Both the position numbers and the translations under genes were made by a program. Source: Crocosphaera sp. UHCC 0190 (GTDB taxonomy: Bacteria > Cyanobacteriota > Cyanobacteriia > Cyanobacteriales > Microcystaceae). From it: DNA of 64,000 nt. The stretch spans positions 1 to 64,000 of the forward strand of contig NZ_JAYGHP010000005.1 of the NCBI RefSeq assembly GCF_034932065.1, written 5' to 3'. The notes under the pieces were generated by a model. The model was not told where the DNA came from, did no database searches, and saw only the letters and a program-made list of their open reading frames with translations. Below are positions 1 to 8,833 of the stretch, piece after piece (positions within the stretch are counted from its first letter, which is position 1; each line of letters starts with the position of its first letter).

Positions 1-93
1 TCTAGAAGTTTTCTTGTTTCTGTATTTAATTCTCTAATAAATCGCATAAACTTTCTGATTTTAAACTACAGTTTATAGTTTATATTATTTTGT

Positions 94-696
94 TTGATCT
101 GTGTAATTAATTTTGTGTGTCTACTTAATGCAAGAAAAGGGGAAATTTTAACAATTTTTGGCTTAGCTTTAGGTGGACAATATGCTCTCAAAGCAGGATT
201 AGGATTTTTACGAAATATTCCTGCTGCGGGTGCGGTAATTGGAGCAAGTACCAATGCGCTTATGCTCTACGCTTTAGGATATAGTGCTTGTCAATTCTAT
301 GAAGCCAAATTTAATCCTTTAGAAATGGAAGCTACTCTTGAAAAAATTCAATTGGAAGGAAAGGAATACCTTCAAGAAGCCATTGCTCAAGAAGTTATTA
401 TTGATCAGGTTTTAGTTCATTTATTTTTGGCAGGAAATCCTCATAAAACACGAGAAATGATTCTCCCAGAATTACAAACGTTAAATCTTAGTCCTGCTTC
501 GTTAGAAACAATCGCCAAAAATTCAAACAATCCCCCTTCTTTGGACAAATTACTGTCACAATTAAATCAAGATTTTGCTATTGCTTTACTTGCCCAATGT
601 GAAAAAGTGGCTAAATTGGACGGAGTTATCACTCTAGAGGAGTTAGCAATCATGAAGACAATAGCTAACCATTTCAATCTACAACTCACTTTATAA
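94..696 (+). CDS. DUF697/YcjF-like membrane domain protein with TerB-like tail, possibly 5'-truncated
   Basis: About 200 residues. The segment around residues 24-73 (GGQYALKAG, NIPAAGAVIGA, LYALGYSACQFYE) resembles the DUF697 domain found C-terminal to Era-like GTPases. The last 40 residues (KVAKLDGVITLEELAIMKTIA) look like a TerB-type acidic helical repeat. No GTPase motifs are present. Starts are poor: TTG at 94 or GTG at 115, neither with a clear ribosome binding site, and the same frame is open from base 1 to a stop at 76. I infer that it may be the remnant of a longer GTPase-DUF697 protein, or a short family member with an unusual start. Function unknown. Confidence 0.55.
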   Translation: MICVINFVCLLNARKGEILTIFGLALGGQYALKAGLGFLRNIPAAGAVIGASTNALMLYALGYSACQFYEAKFNPLEMEATLEKIQLEGKEYLQEAIAQEVIIDQVLVHLFLAGNPHKTREMILPELQTLNLSPASLETIAKNSNNPPSLDKLLSQLNQDFAIALLAQCEKVAKLDGVITLEELAIMKTIANHFNLQLTL

Positions 697-1208
697 AAAA
701 TCATTTCCGATCACAAATTAATGATACAAGGCAAGGCGGTTTTATTTAACTTATTTGTGAGGATCATAACTGATGTAAAAAAACCGCCCCTACGAATTTC
801 GGATAATTTATTTTATGCCAATTCTTGTGACTTATCTAATCACTCAATGTCAGGATTCTATCACATACCGCAATGAATGAACTTCCTTTACTCAATACCA
901 GTTTCATCCTAGTTTCTAACCAGTTTCTCTCCGTCTTAAGATTAATTTAAGGCCAATAAAATTGAAATATGTTGTCCATTTATTGATTTTTGTGTCATTA
1001 TTTAAAGTAACCATTTTGACCTCCACGGGATTAGCCCGTGGAGTTTCTGTTTATAGGGTAAATTTTATCTATATTACTGATTATTCCTCAAAATATCGCA
1101 AAAAGACCCTTTTCTCTGAATATAGAGATATGGTATAAAATATCCCTAGTTCCCGTGAATGCCCCAAGATCGTTAAGATATATATAGTTAACCTTATCAA
1201 CCCAACTT
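697..1208. other. Intergenic region, 512 bases, with two hairpins
   Basis: No convincing gene. It holds an inverted repeat GGCGGTTTT (735-743) / AAAACCGCC (780-788) shortly after the upstream gene, and a perfect 9-bp hairpin at 1021-1043. A run rich in TATA-like hexamers near 1120-1140 could supply a promoter for the NADH dehydrogenase gene, but no clear -35/-10 pair is visible. Confidence 0.5.
1021..1043. terminator. Perfect hairpin, possible terminator
   Basis: CTCCACGGG, loop ATTAG, CCCGTGGAG: a 9-bp perfect stem followed by TTTCTGTTT on the plus strand. The form is that of a factor-independent terminator, but it lies 325 bases after the upstream stop codon, so it may instead be a dispersed palindromic repeat. 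Confidence 0.4.
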
Positions 1209-2402
1209 ATGAGTGAACAACCATTACGCATCTGTATTGTCGGGGGAGGGTTTGGGGGACTCTATACCGCTTTACGTCTCAGTCAGTTACCTTGGGAGGA
1301 TGATCGTACCCCAGAAATTATCCTCATTGATAAAAGCGATCGCTTTTTGTTTACGCCCCTATTGTATGAATTAATTACTGAGGAGATGCAAACTTGGGAA
1401 ATATCCCCCCCTTATGAGGAACTTTTAAGCAATACAGGAATTCGTTTTCATCAAGGGTGTGTTACAGGGATTGATATTGACAATCAACAGATACAATTAG
1501 AGAATCATCATAGCTTACATTATGACAAATTAGTGTTAGCAATGGGAGGAAAAACCCCCTTAGATAGTTTTAGTGGTGTCAAAGATTATGCTATTCCTTT
1601 TCGTACTTTAGCTGATGCTTATCGTATCAAAGAAAGATTGCGTTTATTAGAAGCATCTCAAGCAGAAAAAATTAGGATTGCCATTGTTGGTGGTGGTTAT
1701 AGTGGGGTAGAATTAGCCTGTAAATTAGCAGATACTCTGGGAGAAATCGGAAGAATAAGGTTAATTGAACGAGGGGACAAAATTCTAAGAAACTCTCCTG
1801 AGTTTAACCAAAATGCTGCCCAAACTGCCTTAGAAGCAAGACGAGTTTATATAGACTTAGAAACGGAAGTAACTCAAGTAACTTCAGATAGCATTTCTTT
1901 AGCTTATAAAGGTCAAATTGATGTCATTCCTGTTGACTTGGTATTATGGACGGTAGGAACCCAAGTATTAGATTTGATTAAAGGTTTACCCCTCCAACAA
2001 AATCCACAAGGTTTATTAAAAATTACGCCAGAATTGCAGATAATTGATCATCCTAATATTTATGCTTTGGGTGATATTGCTGACTGTTATGATCAATCAG
2101 GAAACAGAATTCCTGCAACTGCACAAACCGCATTTCAACAGTCTGATTATTGTGCTTGGAATTTGTGGGCATCAATTACTAATCGTCCCCTCTTACCTTT
2201 CCGTTATCAACCATTAGGAGAAATGATGGCATTAGGAATTGATAATGCGACTTTATCTGGTTTAGGGATGACATTGGATGGCCCCTTAGCTTATATTGCT
2301 AGAAGGTTGATTTATTTGTATCGTTTACCTACCTTAAAACATCAATTAAATGTAGGGATTAATTGGATTACACAACCCTTAATTGAATGGTTATCAAACT
2401 AA
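1209..2402 (+). CDS. Type II NADH dehydrogenase (NDH-2 family, FAD-dependent)
   Basis: 397 residues, full length for cyanobacterial Ndb proteins. A first dinucleotide fold carries GGGFGG at residues 12-17 (FAD) and a second carries GGGYSG at 161-166 (NADH). The NIYALGDIAD segment near residue 285 is the conserved second FAD contact. The family moves electrons from NAD(P)H to a membrane quinone without pumping protons. Length and sequence are compatible with NdbB, which in Synechocystis reduces demethylphylloquinone in vitamin K1 synthesis, but I cannot separate NdbA, NdbB and NdbC reliably. The C-terminal third lacks a clear transmembrane helix, so attachment is probably peripheral. It is transcribed alone. 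Confidence 0.85.
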   Translation: MSEQPLRICIVGGGFGGLYTALRLSQLPWEDDRTPEIILIDKSDRFLFTPLLYELITEEMQTWEISPPYEELLSNTGIRFHQGCVTGIDIDNQQIQLENHHSLHYDKLVLAMGGKTPLDSFSGVKDYAIPFRTLADAYRIKERLRLLEASQAEKIRIAIVGGGYSGVELACKLADTLGEIGRIRLIERGDKILRNSPEFNQNAAQTALEARRVYIDLETEVTQVTSDSISLAYKGQIDVIPVDLVLWTVGTQVLDLIKGLPLQQNPQGLLKITPELQIIDHPNIYALGDIADCYDQSGNRIPATAQTAFQQSDYCAWNLWASITNRPLLPFRYQPLGEMMALGIDNATLSGLGMTLDGPLAYIARRLIYLYRLPTLKHQLNVGINWITQPLIEWLSN

Positions 2403-2457
2403 TTTTGTGCAGATGTTGTAAGTAAATGAGCATAATTAAACAAACAAAACTTGTAGG

Positions 2458-2472
2458 GTGGGCATTGCCCAC
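2458..2472. repeat. Short palindrome GTGGGC-ATT-GCCCAC
   Basis: Six-base arms with an ATT loop, preceded by TTGTAGG. It belongs to the set of intergenic palindromes with GTAGGG-like edges described in the findings, here between the NDH-2 and HAD genes. Confidence 0.5.
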
Positions 2473-2543
2473 ATTAGGTTTAATTATAACCATCTACTTA
2501 TCTAATGTCTATACAAAAATCATCAGTTAGAAATTGTAAGATT

Positions 2544-3239
2544 ATGCAACAACCTAAAGTGATTTTTTTTGATGCTGTTGGTACATTATTTGGGGTTAAG
2601 GGAAGTGTGGGAGAGGTGTATAGTTATCTTGCTTCTACAGTCGGAGTAAAATGTTCATCTGATTTGTTAGAAATAGCTTTTTTTAAAAGCTTTAAAATGT
2701 CTCCACCTTTAGCATTTCCTGGTATTGATATCATGGCGGTTTCTGAATTAGAATATCAATGGTGGTATCAGGTTGCTTATGATACTTTTACGGAAGTAGA
2801 TGTTATTGATCAATTTGCTGATTTTGATAGCTTTTTTCAGCAAGTTTATGATTATTTTGTAACTCCTCATCCTTGGTTTCTCTATACTGATGTTTTTCCT
2901 GCTTTAAAACATTGGCAACAAAAAGGCATTGAGTTAGCAATTATTTCTAATTTTGATACTAGAATTTATGAGGTACTTGATCTATTTTGTTTGAGTGAAT
3001 TTTTTACTACTATTACTATTTCTTCCACCACAGGAACCGCAAAACCTCATCCTAACATCTTTCTTAAAGCCTTAGAAAAACATCAGTGTCAACCCCAAGA
3101 AGCTTGGCATATTGGTGATAGTAAAAAGGAAGATTATGACGGGGCCAAAGCTGTGGGAATTCAAGCATTTTTGTTAGAAAGAAATGATGATAAAATAGAA
3201 TCAGAATCTATTATTAATTCTATGGAAATGCTGATTTAA
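2544..3239 (+). CDS. HAD-superfamily hydrolase (HDHD3/REG-2-like)
   Basis: 231 residues from the ATG at 2544; an upstream ATG at 2505 adds 13 residues with no family resemblance. Motif I is FFDAVGTLFG (nucleophile Asp10), motif II ISNFD, motif III TAKPHPNIF (Lys) and motif IV IGDSKKEDYDGAKAVG. The second motif-I position is Val instead of the acid/base Asp of typical HAD phosphatases, as in the haloacid-dehalogenase and REG-2-like branches. The substrate cannot be read from sequence. It is followed 61 bases later by an RmlD-like reductase on the same strand, so co-transcription is possible. Confidence 0.8.
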   Translation: MQQPKVIFFDAVGTLFGVKGSVGEVYSYLASTVGVKCSSDLLEIAFFKSFKMSPPLAFPGIDIMAVSELEYQWWYQVAYDTFTEVDVIDQFADFDSFFQQVYDYFVTPHPWFLYTDVFPALKHWQQKGIELAIISNFDTRIYEVLDLFCLSEFFTTITISSTTGTAKPHPNIFLKALEKHQCQPQEAWHIGDSKKEDYDGAKAVGIQAFLLERNDDKIESESIINSMEMLI

Positions 3240-3243
3240 GTAA

Positions 3244-3263
3244 GGACAATTCATGAATTGTCC
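3244..3263. repeat. 20-bp perfect palindrome
   Basis: GGACAATTCATGAATTGTCC, followed by CTACAA. It contains the first in-frame ATG of the following reading frame (3253), which argues that this ATG is part of a dispersed repeat and not the true start of the reductase gene. Confidence 0.6.
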
Positions 3264-3300
3264 CTACAATAATATAAAATTAGATGATGATAATAGAAAC

Positions 3301-4179
3301 ATGAAAAAGCTTTTAGTAACAGGTGCCAGTGGGTTTTTAGGCTATAATCTTTGTCAATATGCTCAACAAAATTGGCAAGTTTATGGTACTTTTTATTCTC
3401 ATCAAATTAATATTAATAATGTAAAATCTGTCAAGGTTGATGTTACAAATTTTATTGATTTGCAAGAAATATTTAATGAAATAAAACCTGATGCAGGGAT
3501 TCATTTAGCGGCAGCATCAAAACCCAATTATTGTCAAAATAATCCTGAAGATGCTTATAAAATTAATGTTACTGCTTCTTTAAATATTGCTCAATTATGC
3601 GCTGATCTCAATATTCCTTGTGTTTTTACTTCAACGGATTTAGTTTTTGATGGTTTAAATTCACCCTATAAAGAAACTGATCTGGTTTCACCTATTAGTT
3701 ATTATGGGGAACAAAAAGTTAAAGCAGAACAAGGAATGTTAGAAATTTATCCCAAAACTGTGATCTGTAGAATGCCATTAATGTTTGGTATTCCTTCACC
3801 CTATGGAGAGAGTTTTATTCAATTCTTTTTGAAGACATTTAGGGAAGGTAAAGCATTAAGTTTATTTACCGATGAATATCGCACCCCCGTGAGTGGTTTA
3901 ACTGCCGCTAAAGGGCTATTGTTAGCCTTAGAAACCTTAGAAGGAGACATCTTACATTTAGGGGGAAAAGAAAGGGTTTCTCGTTATGAATTTGGCTGTT
4001 TAATGGCAGAGATATTTGATTTTTCTCAAGATTTAATTACTCCCTGTTTACAAAAAGATGTAACCATGTCTGCTCCGCGATCGCCGGATACTTCTTTAGA
4101 TAGTTCCAAAGCTTTTAAGTTAGGTTATAATACCCTATCTATAAAAGAAGAATTAGAACAATTAAAAGGTAAAATTTAA
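3301..4179 (+). CDS. RmlD-like NAD(P)-dependent sugar-nucleotide reductase (extended SDR)
   Basis: 292 residues from the ATG at 3301, which starts directly with the Rossmann strand MKKLLVTGASGFLGYN (GASGFLG at 8-14). The catalytic YxxxK appears as YYGEQK, and TSTDLVFDG matches the RmlD substrate-binding strand. RmlD reduces dTDP-4-keto-rhamnose to dTDP-rhamnose, but many relatives act on other nucleotide sugars or on S-adenosylmethionine partners. No other rhamnose genes are near, so the substrate is unknown. The upstream ATG at 3253 lies inside a palindromic repeat. Confidence 0.75.
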   Translation: MKKLLVTGASGFLGYNLCQYAQQNWQVYGTFYSHQININNVKSVKVDVTNFIDLQEIFNEIKPDAGIHLAAASKPNYCQNNPEDAYKINVTASLNIAQLCADLNIPCVFTSTDLVFDGLNSPYKETDLVSPISYYGEQKVKAEQGMLEIYPKTVICRMPLMFGIPSPYGESFIQFFLKTFREGKALSLFTDEYRTPVSGLTAAKGLLLALETLEGDILHLGGKERVSRYEFGCLMAEIFDFSQDLITPCLQKDVTMSAPRSPDTSLDSSKAFKLGYNTLSIKEELEQLKGKI

Positions 4180-4258
4180 CACTAAAATAACTATTGCCCA
4201 CTCTACGTTAAATATTAAATATAAATACTTAATGTCGGTTCTATTAAAGAACATAATT

Positions 4259-4558
4259 TTAATTACGCCAAGTAAAAATAATTTTTTCTTCTGCTTGTCT
4301 AAATTCTATATTAAAACGAGAATGAATCGGTAAAATCTGAAGAGAACAACGATGAGGAGGAACAACATAAATTAAATATTTTTGTTCTGAAGCATTAGCA
4401 ATATCTAAAACATCTTGTAAATTTTCACCATGACTAATAATCCCTTCCTCATTGTAAGCAATATATTGATTTTTATATAAATCTAAGACCATTTGACGGT
4501 TAGTATTTAACCATTTAATAATTTTCTCCGTTTGTTCTTTTGACGGTGAATGAGACAT
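4259..4558 (-). CDS. DUF5678-like small protein
   Basis: 99 residues. The centre has the pattern YKNQYIAYNEEGIISHGENLQ followed by VLDIANAS and IYVVPP, which resembles the short DUF5678 family (a sheet-rich domain in which a residue pattern like YxGxYVA is followed by a helix and a hydrophobic VP strand). The role of that family is not known. It is convergent with the reductase gene and sits downstream of aar, separated from it by a long palindrome at 4599-4627. Confidence 0.6.
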   Translation of the reverse strand: MSHSPSKEQTEKIIKWLNTNRQMVLDLYKNQYIAYNEEGIISHGENLQDVLDIANASEQKYLIYVVPPHRCSLQILPIHSRFNIEFRQAEEKIIFTWRN

Positions 4559-4598
4559 AATCTTGTACCCTTTCTTCTCTAAATAATTAATAAAAATG

Positions 4599-4627
4599 AA
4601 TAAAGGTGAGCATGGCCCACCTTTATT
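4599..4627. terminator. Long inverted repeat, likely terminator of aar
   Basis: Thirteen-base arms (AATAAAGGTGAGC / GGCCCACCTTTATT region) with one mismatch and loop ATG. It sits 22 bases after the aar stop codon on the minus strand and could end that transcript. There is no long T run, so this is inferred from position and stem strength. Confidence 0.45.
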
Positions 4628-4649
4628 ATAAATAATATGTATTAATTTC

Positions 4650-5672
4650 TTACCAACTTAACAAAGGTTGAAACCCATGCTTAACAGACGCTTCTCCTAT
4701 TTGTTCCATTTTAGTCACAGTAATTTGATTACGTCCCCAAGAAAAATTAGTATGCCATTGTTCAAACTCTAATAAAATAGCTTCAGCAAAACAGGCAAAC
4801 ATCTGACGAGAAGGAACATCCATACTGACAATTTCCATGATTTTCCAGTCAATATCTAAAGAATGTTCAACAATTCCCCCCTTGAGAATATGAACATCAG
4901 GATGTTGAATTTTTGTACCTAAATTCTTGGGATAACCCCCATCAATAATTAAACAGGGTTTCTTTAAAGTTTCAGGGTTAATTTCTACCCCTTTGGGCAT
5001 ACTAGCCACCCAAACAATAATATCAGCTTGGGGTAAAGCCTCCTCTAAGCCCATAATTTTGCCCCGTCCTAACTCTTCCTGTAATCCTTGTAAACGCTCT
5101 TGATTACGGGCAATTAACAAAAGTTCCTGAACTTCCGTTTTGCGATCCAACCAACGACAGACTGCACTGCCAATGTCTCCCGTTGCCCCACAAACCGCAA
5201 TAGTGGCCTGAGATAAGTCAATTCCTAGTTTAGCTGATGCTTGCTCTACCTGACGACAGATCACATAAGCAGTGTGAGTATTGCCAGTGGTAAAGCGATC
5301 AAACTCTAGAGACACATTCCGTACTTGGCTGTTATCTTTGAGGTTAAATTCTTCAAAAATAATTGAAGAAAATCCCCCCAATGCCGTAATATTAATCTCG
5401 TTTTTCTGGGCCAAGGCCATCGCATTCAAGATTTTGCGAATGGCTGCTTTAATCCGTCGGTTTACCAGCATTTCTGGCAAAAAACAGGATTCAACATATT
5501 TTCCTTCAATCGTTTGTCCTGTCACACTGGTAACATGGAAATGATCAACGATTTGCGGTGGGGCTGAACACCAGAAATCAAGACCTTGATTGGCATATTC
5601 AGGATAGCCAAGAGCATGAGCGACGGACTGGGCGTGTTCTAAACTTGTAAGATGACCGATCAGACCAAACAT
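4650..5672 (-). CDS. aar: Long-chain fatty acyl-ACP reductase (AAR)
   Basis: 340 residues, the usual length. It reduces fatty acyl-ACP to the free fatty aldehyde with NADPH, the first step of cyanobacterial alkane synthesis. GATGDIG at 162-168 is the NADPH-binding loop, and Cys294 in MFACFAEA matches the catalytic cysteine that forms the acyl-thioester in the characterised Synechococcus enzyme. The N-terminus [14 protein letters not shown] is typical of the family. It lies 141 bases downstream of ado on the same strand, with a palindrome (5760-5780) between, so the two genes may be co-transcribed in part or carry their own promoters. Confidence 0.97.
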   Translation of the reverse strand: MFGLIGHLTSLEHAQSVAHALGYPEYANQGLDFWCSAPPQIVDHFHVTSVTGQTIEGKYVESCFLPEMLVNRRIKAAIRKILNAMALAQKNEINITALGGFSSIIFEEFNLKDNSQVRNVSLEFDRFTTGNTHTAYVICRQVEQASAKLGIDLSQATIAVCGATGDIGSAVCRWLDRKTEVQELLLIARNQERLQGLQEELGRGKIMGLEEALPQADIIVWVASMPKGVEINPETLKKPCLIIDGGYPKNLGTKIQHPDVHILKGGIVEHSLDIDWKIMEIVSMDVPSRQMFACFAEAILLEFEQWHTNFSWGRNQITVTKMEQIGEASVKHGFQPLLSW

Positions 5673-5759
5673 TGATTATTCTTTATGATAATTAGGCAGA
5701 AAAGAGACTAGATAATAAGAAAAAGTTAAGACCCTTAACAATCTTACCATCAAAATAAG

Positions 5760-5780
5760 GGCTTAATAGTATTAAGCCCC
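5760..5780. repeat. Palindrome between ado and aar
   Basis: Perfect 10-bp arms GGGCTTAATA / TATTAAGCCC around one G. It lies in the gap between the two alkane genes and is a member of the dispersed palindrome set. It could attenuate read-through from ado to aar. Confidence 0.6.
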
Positions 5781-5813
5781 TAAAGATGCCTTAATTAAGC
5801 GAAAATCGTTAAT

Positions 5814-6509
5814 TTAAGCAGCGCGTAACCCATAGGAGGACATTTTCATGATTTCGCGGGTAGAGAAACCGATATTGCTTAAAGCTTCTCCATAGCTGAT
5901 CATGAAGTCTTCCACTAAAGCCTCTTTTTCCATGCCTAAGACTTCGGCATCGTTTTCCACCTCATTGAGCATTTTCCAAACGATGGGTAAGTTATCTTTG
6001 TTAGCTTGTTCTAACTCGGCTTTCGAGTCTTCAAAATGTTTTTGTAACCAAACTTCCCCAAAGTTGAGGTGAGTATATTCATCTTTGACTACCCCTTCAG
6101 TGATTTTCCGCGCAAAGGGATCAGCCACGGGAATATAAATATTATAAGCAGCGATCGCAAAGGCTTCGATAATCAGAGATTGAATGAGTAAACAGGTGAC
6201 AATTTGGCCCTCGGCTTTAGCGGTTTGGAAATTTTCGTGTAGTCGAGCGAAAAATTCCTGAGCATAAGCCATATCAGGGGTAACATCTAAATTTTTACCA
6301 CAAGCTTGAAACCCTTTTTTATGACGATTTTCCATCTTAGAGAGACGAATTAACTCCTCTTCGTCTTCGGGTAGCAGTTTGGCCATCTCAATGTAGTTTT
6401 GATGAGCTTCTTGCTCACCTTCAATGACAATGGCATTGATGCGACTGTAAGCATCTTTATAGGTGTCGCTGTTAAAGTCAAGCTCTGAGCGTAAAGCAAG
6501 CTCTTGCAT
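5814..6509 (-). CDS. ado: Aldehyde-deformylating oxygenase (ADO)
   Basis: 231 residues, full length. It converts Cn fatty aldehyde to the Cn-1 alkane plus formate, using O2 and reduced ferredoxin. All six di-iron ligands of the ferritin-like fold are in place: Glu32, Glu60, His63, Glu115, Glu144 and His147. It is the first gene of the ado-aar pair. A purine-rich AGGAGAT lies about 13 bases before the ATG. Product is expected to be C15-C17 alkane, from family knowledge. Confidence 0.97.
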   Translation of the reverse strand: MQELALRSELDFNSDTYKDAYSRINAIVIEGEQEAHQNYIEMAKLLPEDEEELIRLSKMENRHKKGFQACGKNLDVTPDMAYAQEFFARLHENFQTAKAEGQIVTCLLIQSLIIEAFAIAAYNIYIPVADPFARKITEGVVKDEYTHLNFGEVWLQKHFEDSKAELEQANKDNLPIVWKMLNEVENDAEVLGMEKEALVEDFMISYGEALSNIGFSTREIMKMSSYGLRAA

Positions 6510-6597
6510 AAGCTAATTTATCTCCTATTGGTTATCAACTGGGTTAGAGAGCTAATTTGTATCCTTATGGTATAAGGCCTTTTAGGTTTAACTTTAA

Positions 6598-6625
6598 GTA
6601 GAGGCCAACGGCTGTTCGCCCCTAC
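6598..6625. repeat. Degenerate GTAGGGGCGAA-type palindrome
   Basis: Reads GTAGAGGCCAAC followed by GGCTGTTCGCCCCTAC. It is an imperfect copy of the same repeat seen at 9651-9678 and 39114-39139, with two to three mismatched pairs in the left arm. Confidence 0.6.
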
Positions 6626-6682
6626 CATTCATCTTAGGTTCTACTTTAGTGCAAAATGGTGGGAAACGGGGAGGGTGTGTTT

Positions 6683-6717
6683 GAAGTCAGAAGTCAGAAG
6701 TCAGAAGTCAGAAGTAA
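6683..6717. repeat. Heptanucleotide tandem repeat (GAAGTCA)
   Basis: Four exact copies of GAAGTCA followed by a variant GAAGTAA, in the ado-hpnJ divergent region. Short tandemly repeated heptamers of this type are common in cyanobacterial genomes; copy number often differs between strains. Confidence 0.9.
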
Positions 6718-6811
6718 AATACAAGGATTTTCCTTTTCTTAAGACACAGCAAGAAATTGCTAGATTAAACTAGAAACAAGATTGCATAACGTGGTAGTGA
6801 GTGAAAACACG

Positions 6812-8248
6812 ATGAAAAAAACCCTATTTTTGAGTCCCCCTTCTTTTGATGGTTTTGATGGTGGGGCAGGGGCCAGATACCAAGCCAAACGAGAAATTAC
6901 CTCTTTTTGGTATCCTACTTGGTTAGCGCAACCAGCAGCTTTGGTGCCTGGTAGTAAGTTAATTGATGCACCGGCCCATTATCAAACCGTAGAAGATGTC
7001 CTAAAAGTGGCTAAGGACTATGAACTGGTGATCATGTATACCAGTACCCCCACTTTACCCAATGATGTTAAATGCGCCGAAGCTATTAAAGCCCAAAACC
7101 CTGACACTCAAGTGGGTTTATTGGGGGCCCATGCTGCGGTTTTGCCCACTGAAACCTTAGAAGAAAACCCAATTTTAGATTTTGTTTGTCGCAACGAATT
7201 TGATTACACTTGTCAAGAATTAGCAGCAGGTAAGCCCTACGATCAGATTAAAGGACTCAGTTACCGGGATCAATTCGGTAATATTAAACATACGGAAGAA
7301 CGGGAATTAATTCATGATTGGGATTCTATGCCCAGTGTTTTTCCTGTGTATGCTGATAATCTCAATTTCCGTAATTATTTTATCGGTTATTTGCTCCATC
7401 CTTACGTTTCTTTGTACACCGGAAGAGGTTGCCCTGCTAAGTGTACTTTTTGTCTCTGGCCCCAAACTATTGGGGGACATCAATACCGGGCTAAAAGTCC
7501 CGAAGCTGTAGGCCAAGAAATGGCACTTGCTAAGTCAATTTGGGGTGATTCTGTCAGAGAATATTTCTTTGATGATGATACTTTTACCATTGACAAAAAG
7601 CGGGTGATGGCCATTAGTGAATACCTCAAAAAATTAGATTTAACCTGGAGTTGTAACGCCCGCGCTAACCTAGATTATGACACCTTAAAAACTCTCCGAG
7701 ATAATGGCTTACGCTTGTTATTAGTTGGGTTTGAATCCGGTAATCAAAAGGTTCTGGATGGGGTGAAAAAGGGCATTAAATTAGAAGTTGCCCGTAAGTT
7801 TATGGAAAACTGCACCAAGTTAGGAATCAAGGTGCATGGTGCTTTTATTATTGGTTTACCGAATGAAACAAGGGAAACCATAGAAGACACCATTCGCTTT
7901 GCTTGTGAAGTGAGTCCTCATACGATTCAAGTATCTATTGCTTCTCCTTATCCTGGTACAGAATTGTATCAACAAGCGCAAGAAAATGGCTGGTTTACTA
8001 ATAAGGATTTAGTGGCTAGTTCGGGAATTCAATTGTCTACTTTACAATATCCTAATCTCTCGGCCTCTGAAATTGAAGATGCAGTTGAACAGATGTATCG
8101 TCGCTTCTATTTCCGTCGTCAGACTATCGTTCCTATTGTCAAAGAAATGTTAGTTGATCCGCAAATGTTAGTGCGTCGTTTACGGGAAGGACGAGAATTT
8201 ATGTCCTATCTAAAAGAACGTCATACTCGTAGTTTAGTTAACGCTTAA
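6812..8248 (+). CDS. hpnJ: B12-binding-type radical SAM protein, hopanoid-associated HpnJ
   Basis: 478 residues from the ATG at 6812; a TTG at 6782 would add 10 residues. The N-terminus (SPPSFDGFDGGAGARYQ, SFWYPTWLAQPAALV) is characteristic of HpnJ. A cobalamin-binding-like Rossmann part (about 1-170) precedes the radical SAM core with CPAKCTFC (Cys207, Cys211, Cys214) binding the 4Fe-4S cluster. HpnJ is required for the cyclitol ether side chain of bacteriohopanetetrol in Burkholderia, where it contracts the sugar ring. No other hopanoid gene is in the window. It is divergent from ado. GFESGNQKVLDGVKKG and FIIGLPNET are typical radical SAM barrel segments. Confidence 0.9.
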   Translation: MKKTLFLSPPSFDGFDGGAGARYQAKREITSFWYPTWLAQPAALVPGSKLIDAPAHYQTVEDVLKVAKDYELVIMYTSTPTLPNDVKCAEAIKAQNPDTQVGLLGAHAAVLPTETLEENPILDFVCRNEFDYTCQELAAGKPYDQIKGLSYRDQFGNIKHTEERELIHDWDSMPSVFPVYADNLNFRNYFIGYLLHPYVSLYTGRGCPAKCTFCLWPQTIGGHQYRAKSPEAVGQEMALAKSIWGDSVREYFFDDDTFTIDKKRVMAISEYLKKLDLTWSCNARANLDYDTLKTLRDNGLRLLLVGFESGNQKVLDGVKKGIKLEVARKFMENCTKLGIKVHGAFIIGLPNETRETIEDTIRFACEVSPHTIQVSIASPYPGTELYQQAQENGWFTNKDLVASSGIQLSTLQYPNLSASEIEDAVEQMYRRFYFRRQTIVPIVKEMLVDPQMLVRRLREGREFMSYLKERHTRSLVNA

Positions 8249-8254
8249 ACTTAA

Positions 8255-8281
8255 GGTAGGGTGGGCAATGCCCACCCTACC
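8255..8281. repeat. Perfect 13-bp-arm palindrome after hpnJ
   Basis: GGTAGGGTGGGCA, central A, TGCCCACCCTACC. It starts 7 bases after the hpnJ stop codon, so it may act as its terminator. It is part of the GTAGGG...CCCTAC palindrome set. Confidence 0.7.
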
Positions 8282-8310
8282 TGATTTTATTGCTTCTTGT
8301 GCTTTTTCAA

Positions 8311-8338
8311 CAAAAAAGCAGGTAAAAGTACCTGCTTT
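8311..8338 (-). terminator. Factor-independent terminator of the rplJL transcript
   Basis: On the minus strand: AAAGCAGGTA, loop CTTT, TACCTGCTTT, then TTTTG. Ten-bp perfect stem with a T run, 25 bases after the rplL stop codon. Confidence 0.9.
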
Positions 8339-8363
8339 AAAGATTGACTAAGGTCTGTTAGAC

Positions 8364-8762
8364 TTACTTCACACTAACCTTAGCACCCGCTTCTTCGAGT
8401 TGCTTCTTGACAGCTTCTGCATCATCTTTGCCAGTCGCTTCCTTAATCGCTTTAGGAGCAGATTCAACCAGATCTTTTGCCTCTTTCAGTCCTAAACCAG
8501 TGATGGTACGAACAACCTTCAGAATGGCGATCTTCTTATCAGCAGGAACTTCTTCAAGAATGACATCAAATTCGGTCTTCTCTTCTTCAGGTTCAGCCGC
8601 GGCCGCACCAGGAGCAGCAGCCCCAGCCATCATCATCATGCCACCAGCAGGAGCAGCAGCACTAACCCCAAAGGCCTCTTCAATTTGCTTAACTAATTCA
8701 GAAGCTTCTAACAAAGAGAGAGTTTTTAGCTTTTCGAGAATTTCATCAGTTGCAGCAGACAT
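8364..8762 (-). CDS. rplL: 50S ribosomal protein L7/L12
   Basis: 132 residues. N-terminal dimerisation helices ([25 protein letters not shown]), an Ala/Gly/Met-rich hinge (about 36-60), and the globular C-terminal domain with [24 protein letters not shown], which contacts translation factors. It is the last gene of the ribosomal cluster, 71 bases after rplJ, and is followed by a strong terminator. Confidence 0.98.
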   Translation of the reverse strand: MSAATDEILEKLKTLSLLEASELVKQIEEAFGVSAAAPAGGMMMMAGAAAPGAAAAEPEEEKTEFDVILEEVPADKKIAILKVVRTITGLGLKEAKDLVESAPKAIKEATGKDDAEAVKKQLEEAGAKVSVK

Positions 8763-8833
8763 AGTTTAACTCCTTGACAATAAATGAACAAATTAGATAA
8801 TGAAACAAACACAATTGATTAGAGGGGTGATGC

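Noticed and set aside
3253-3300. Upstream ATG of the RmlD-like gene
   Set aside because: It is inside a perfect 20-bp palindromic repeat and the added residues match no family; the Rossmann strand starts at 3301.
5281-5544. Plus-strand 87-residue frame inside aar
   Set aside because: Wholly within a gene with clear catalytic motifs on the other strand.
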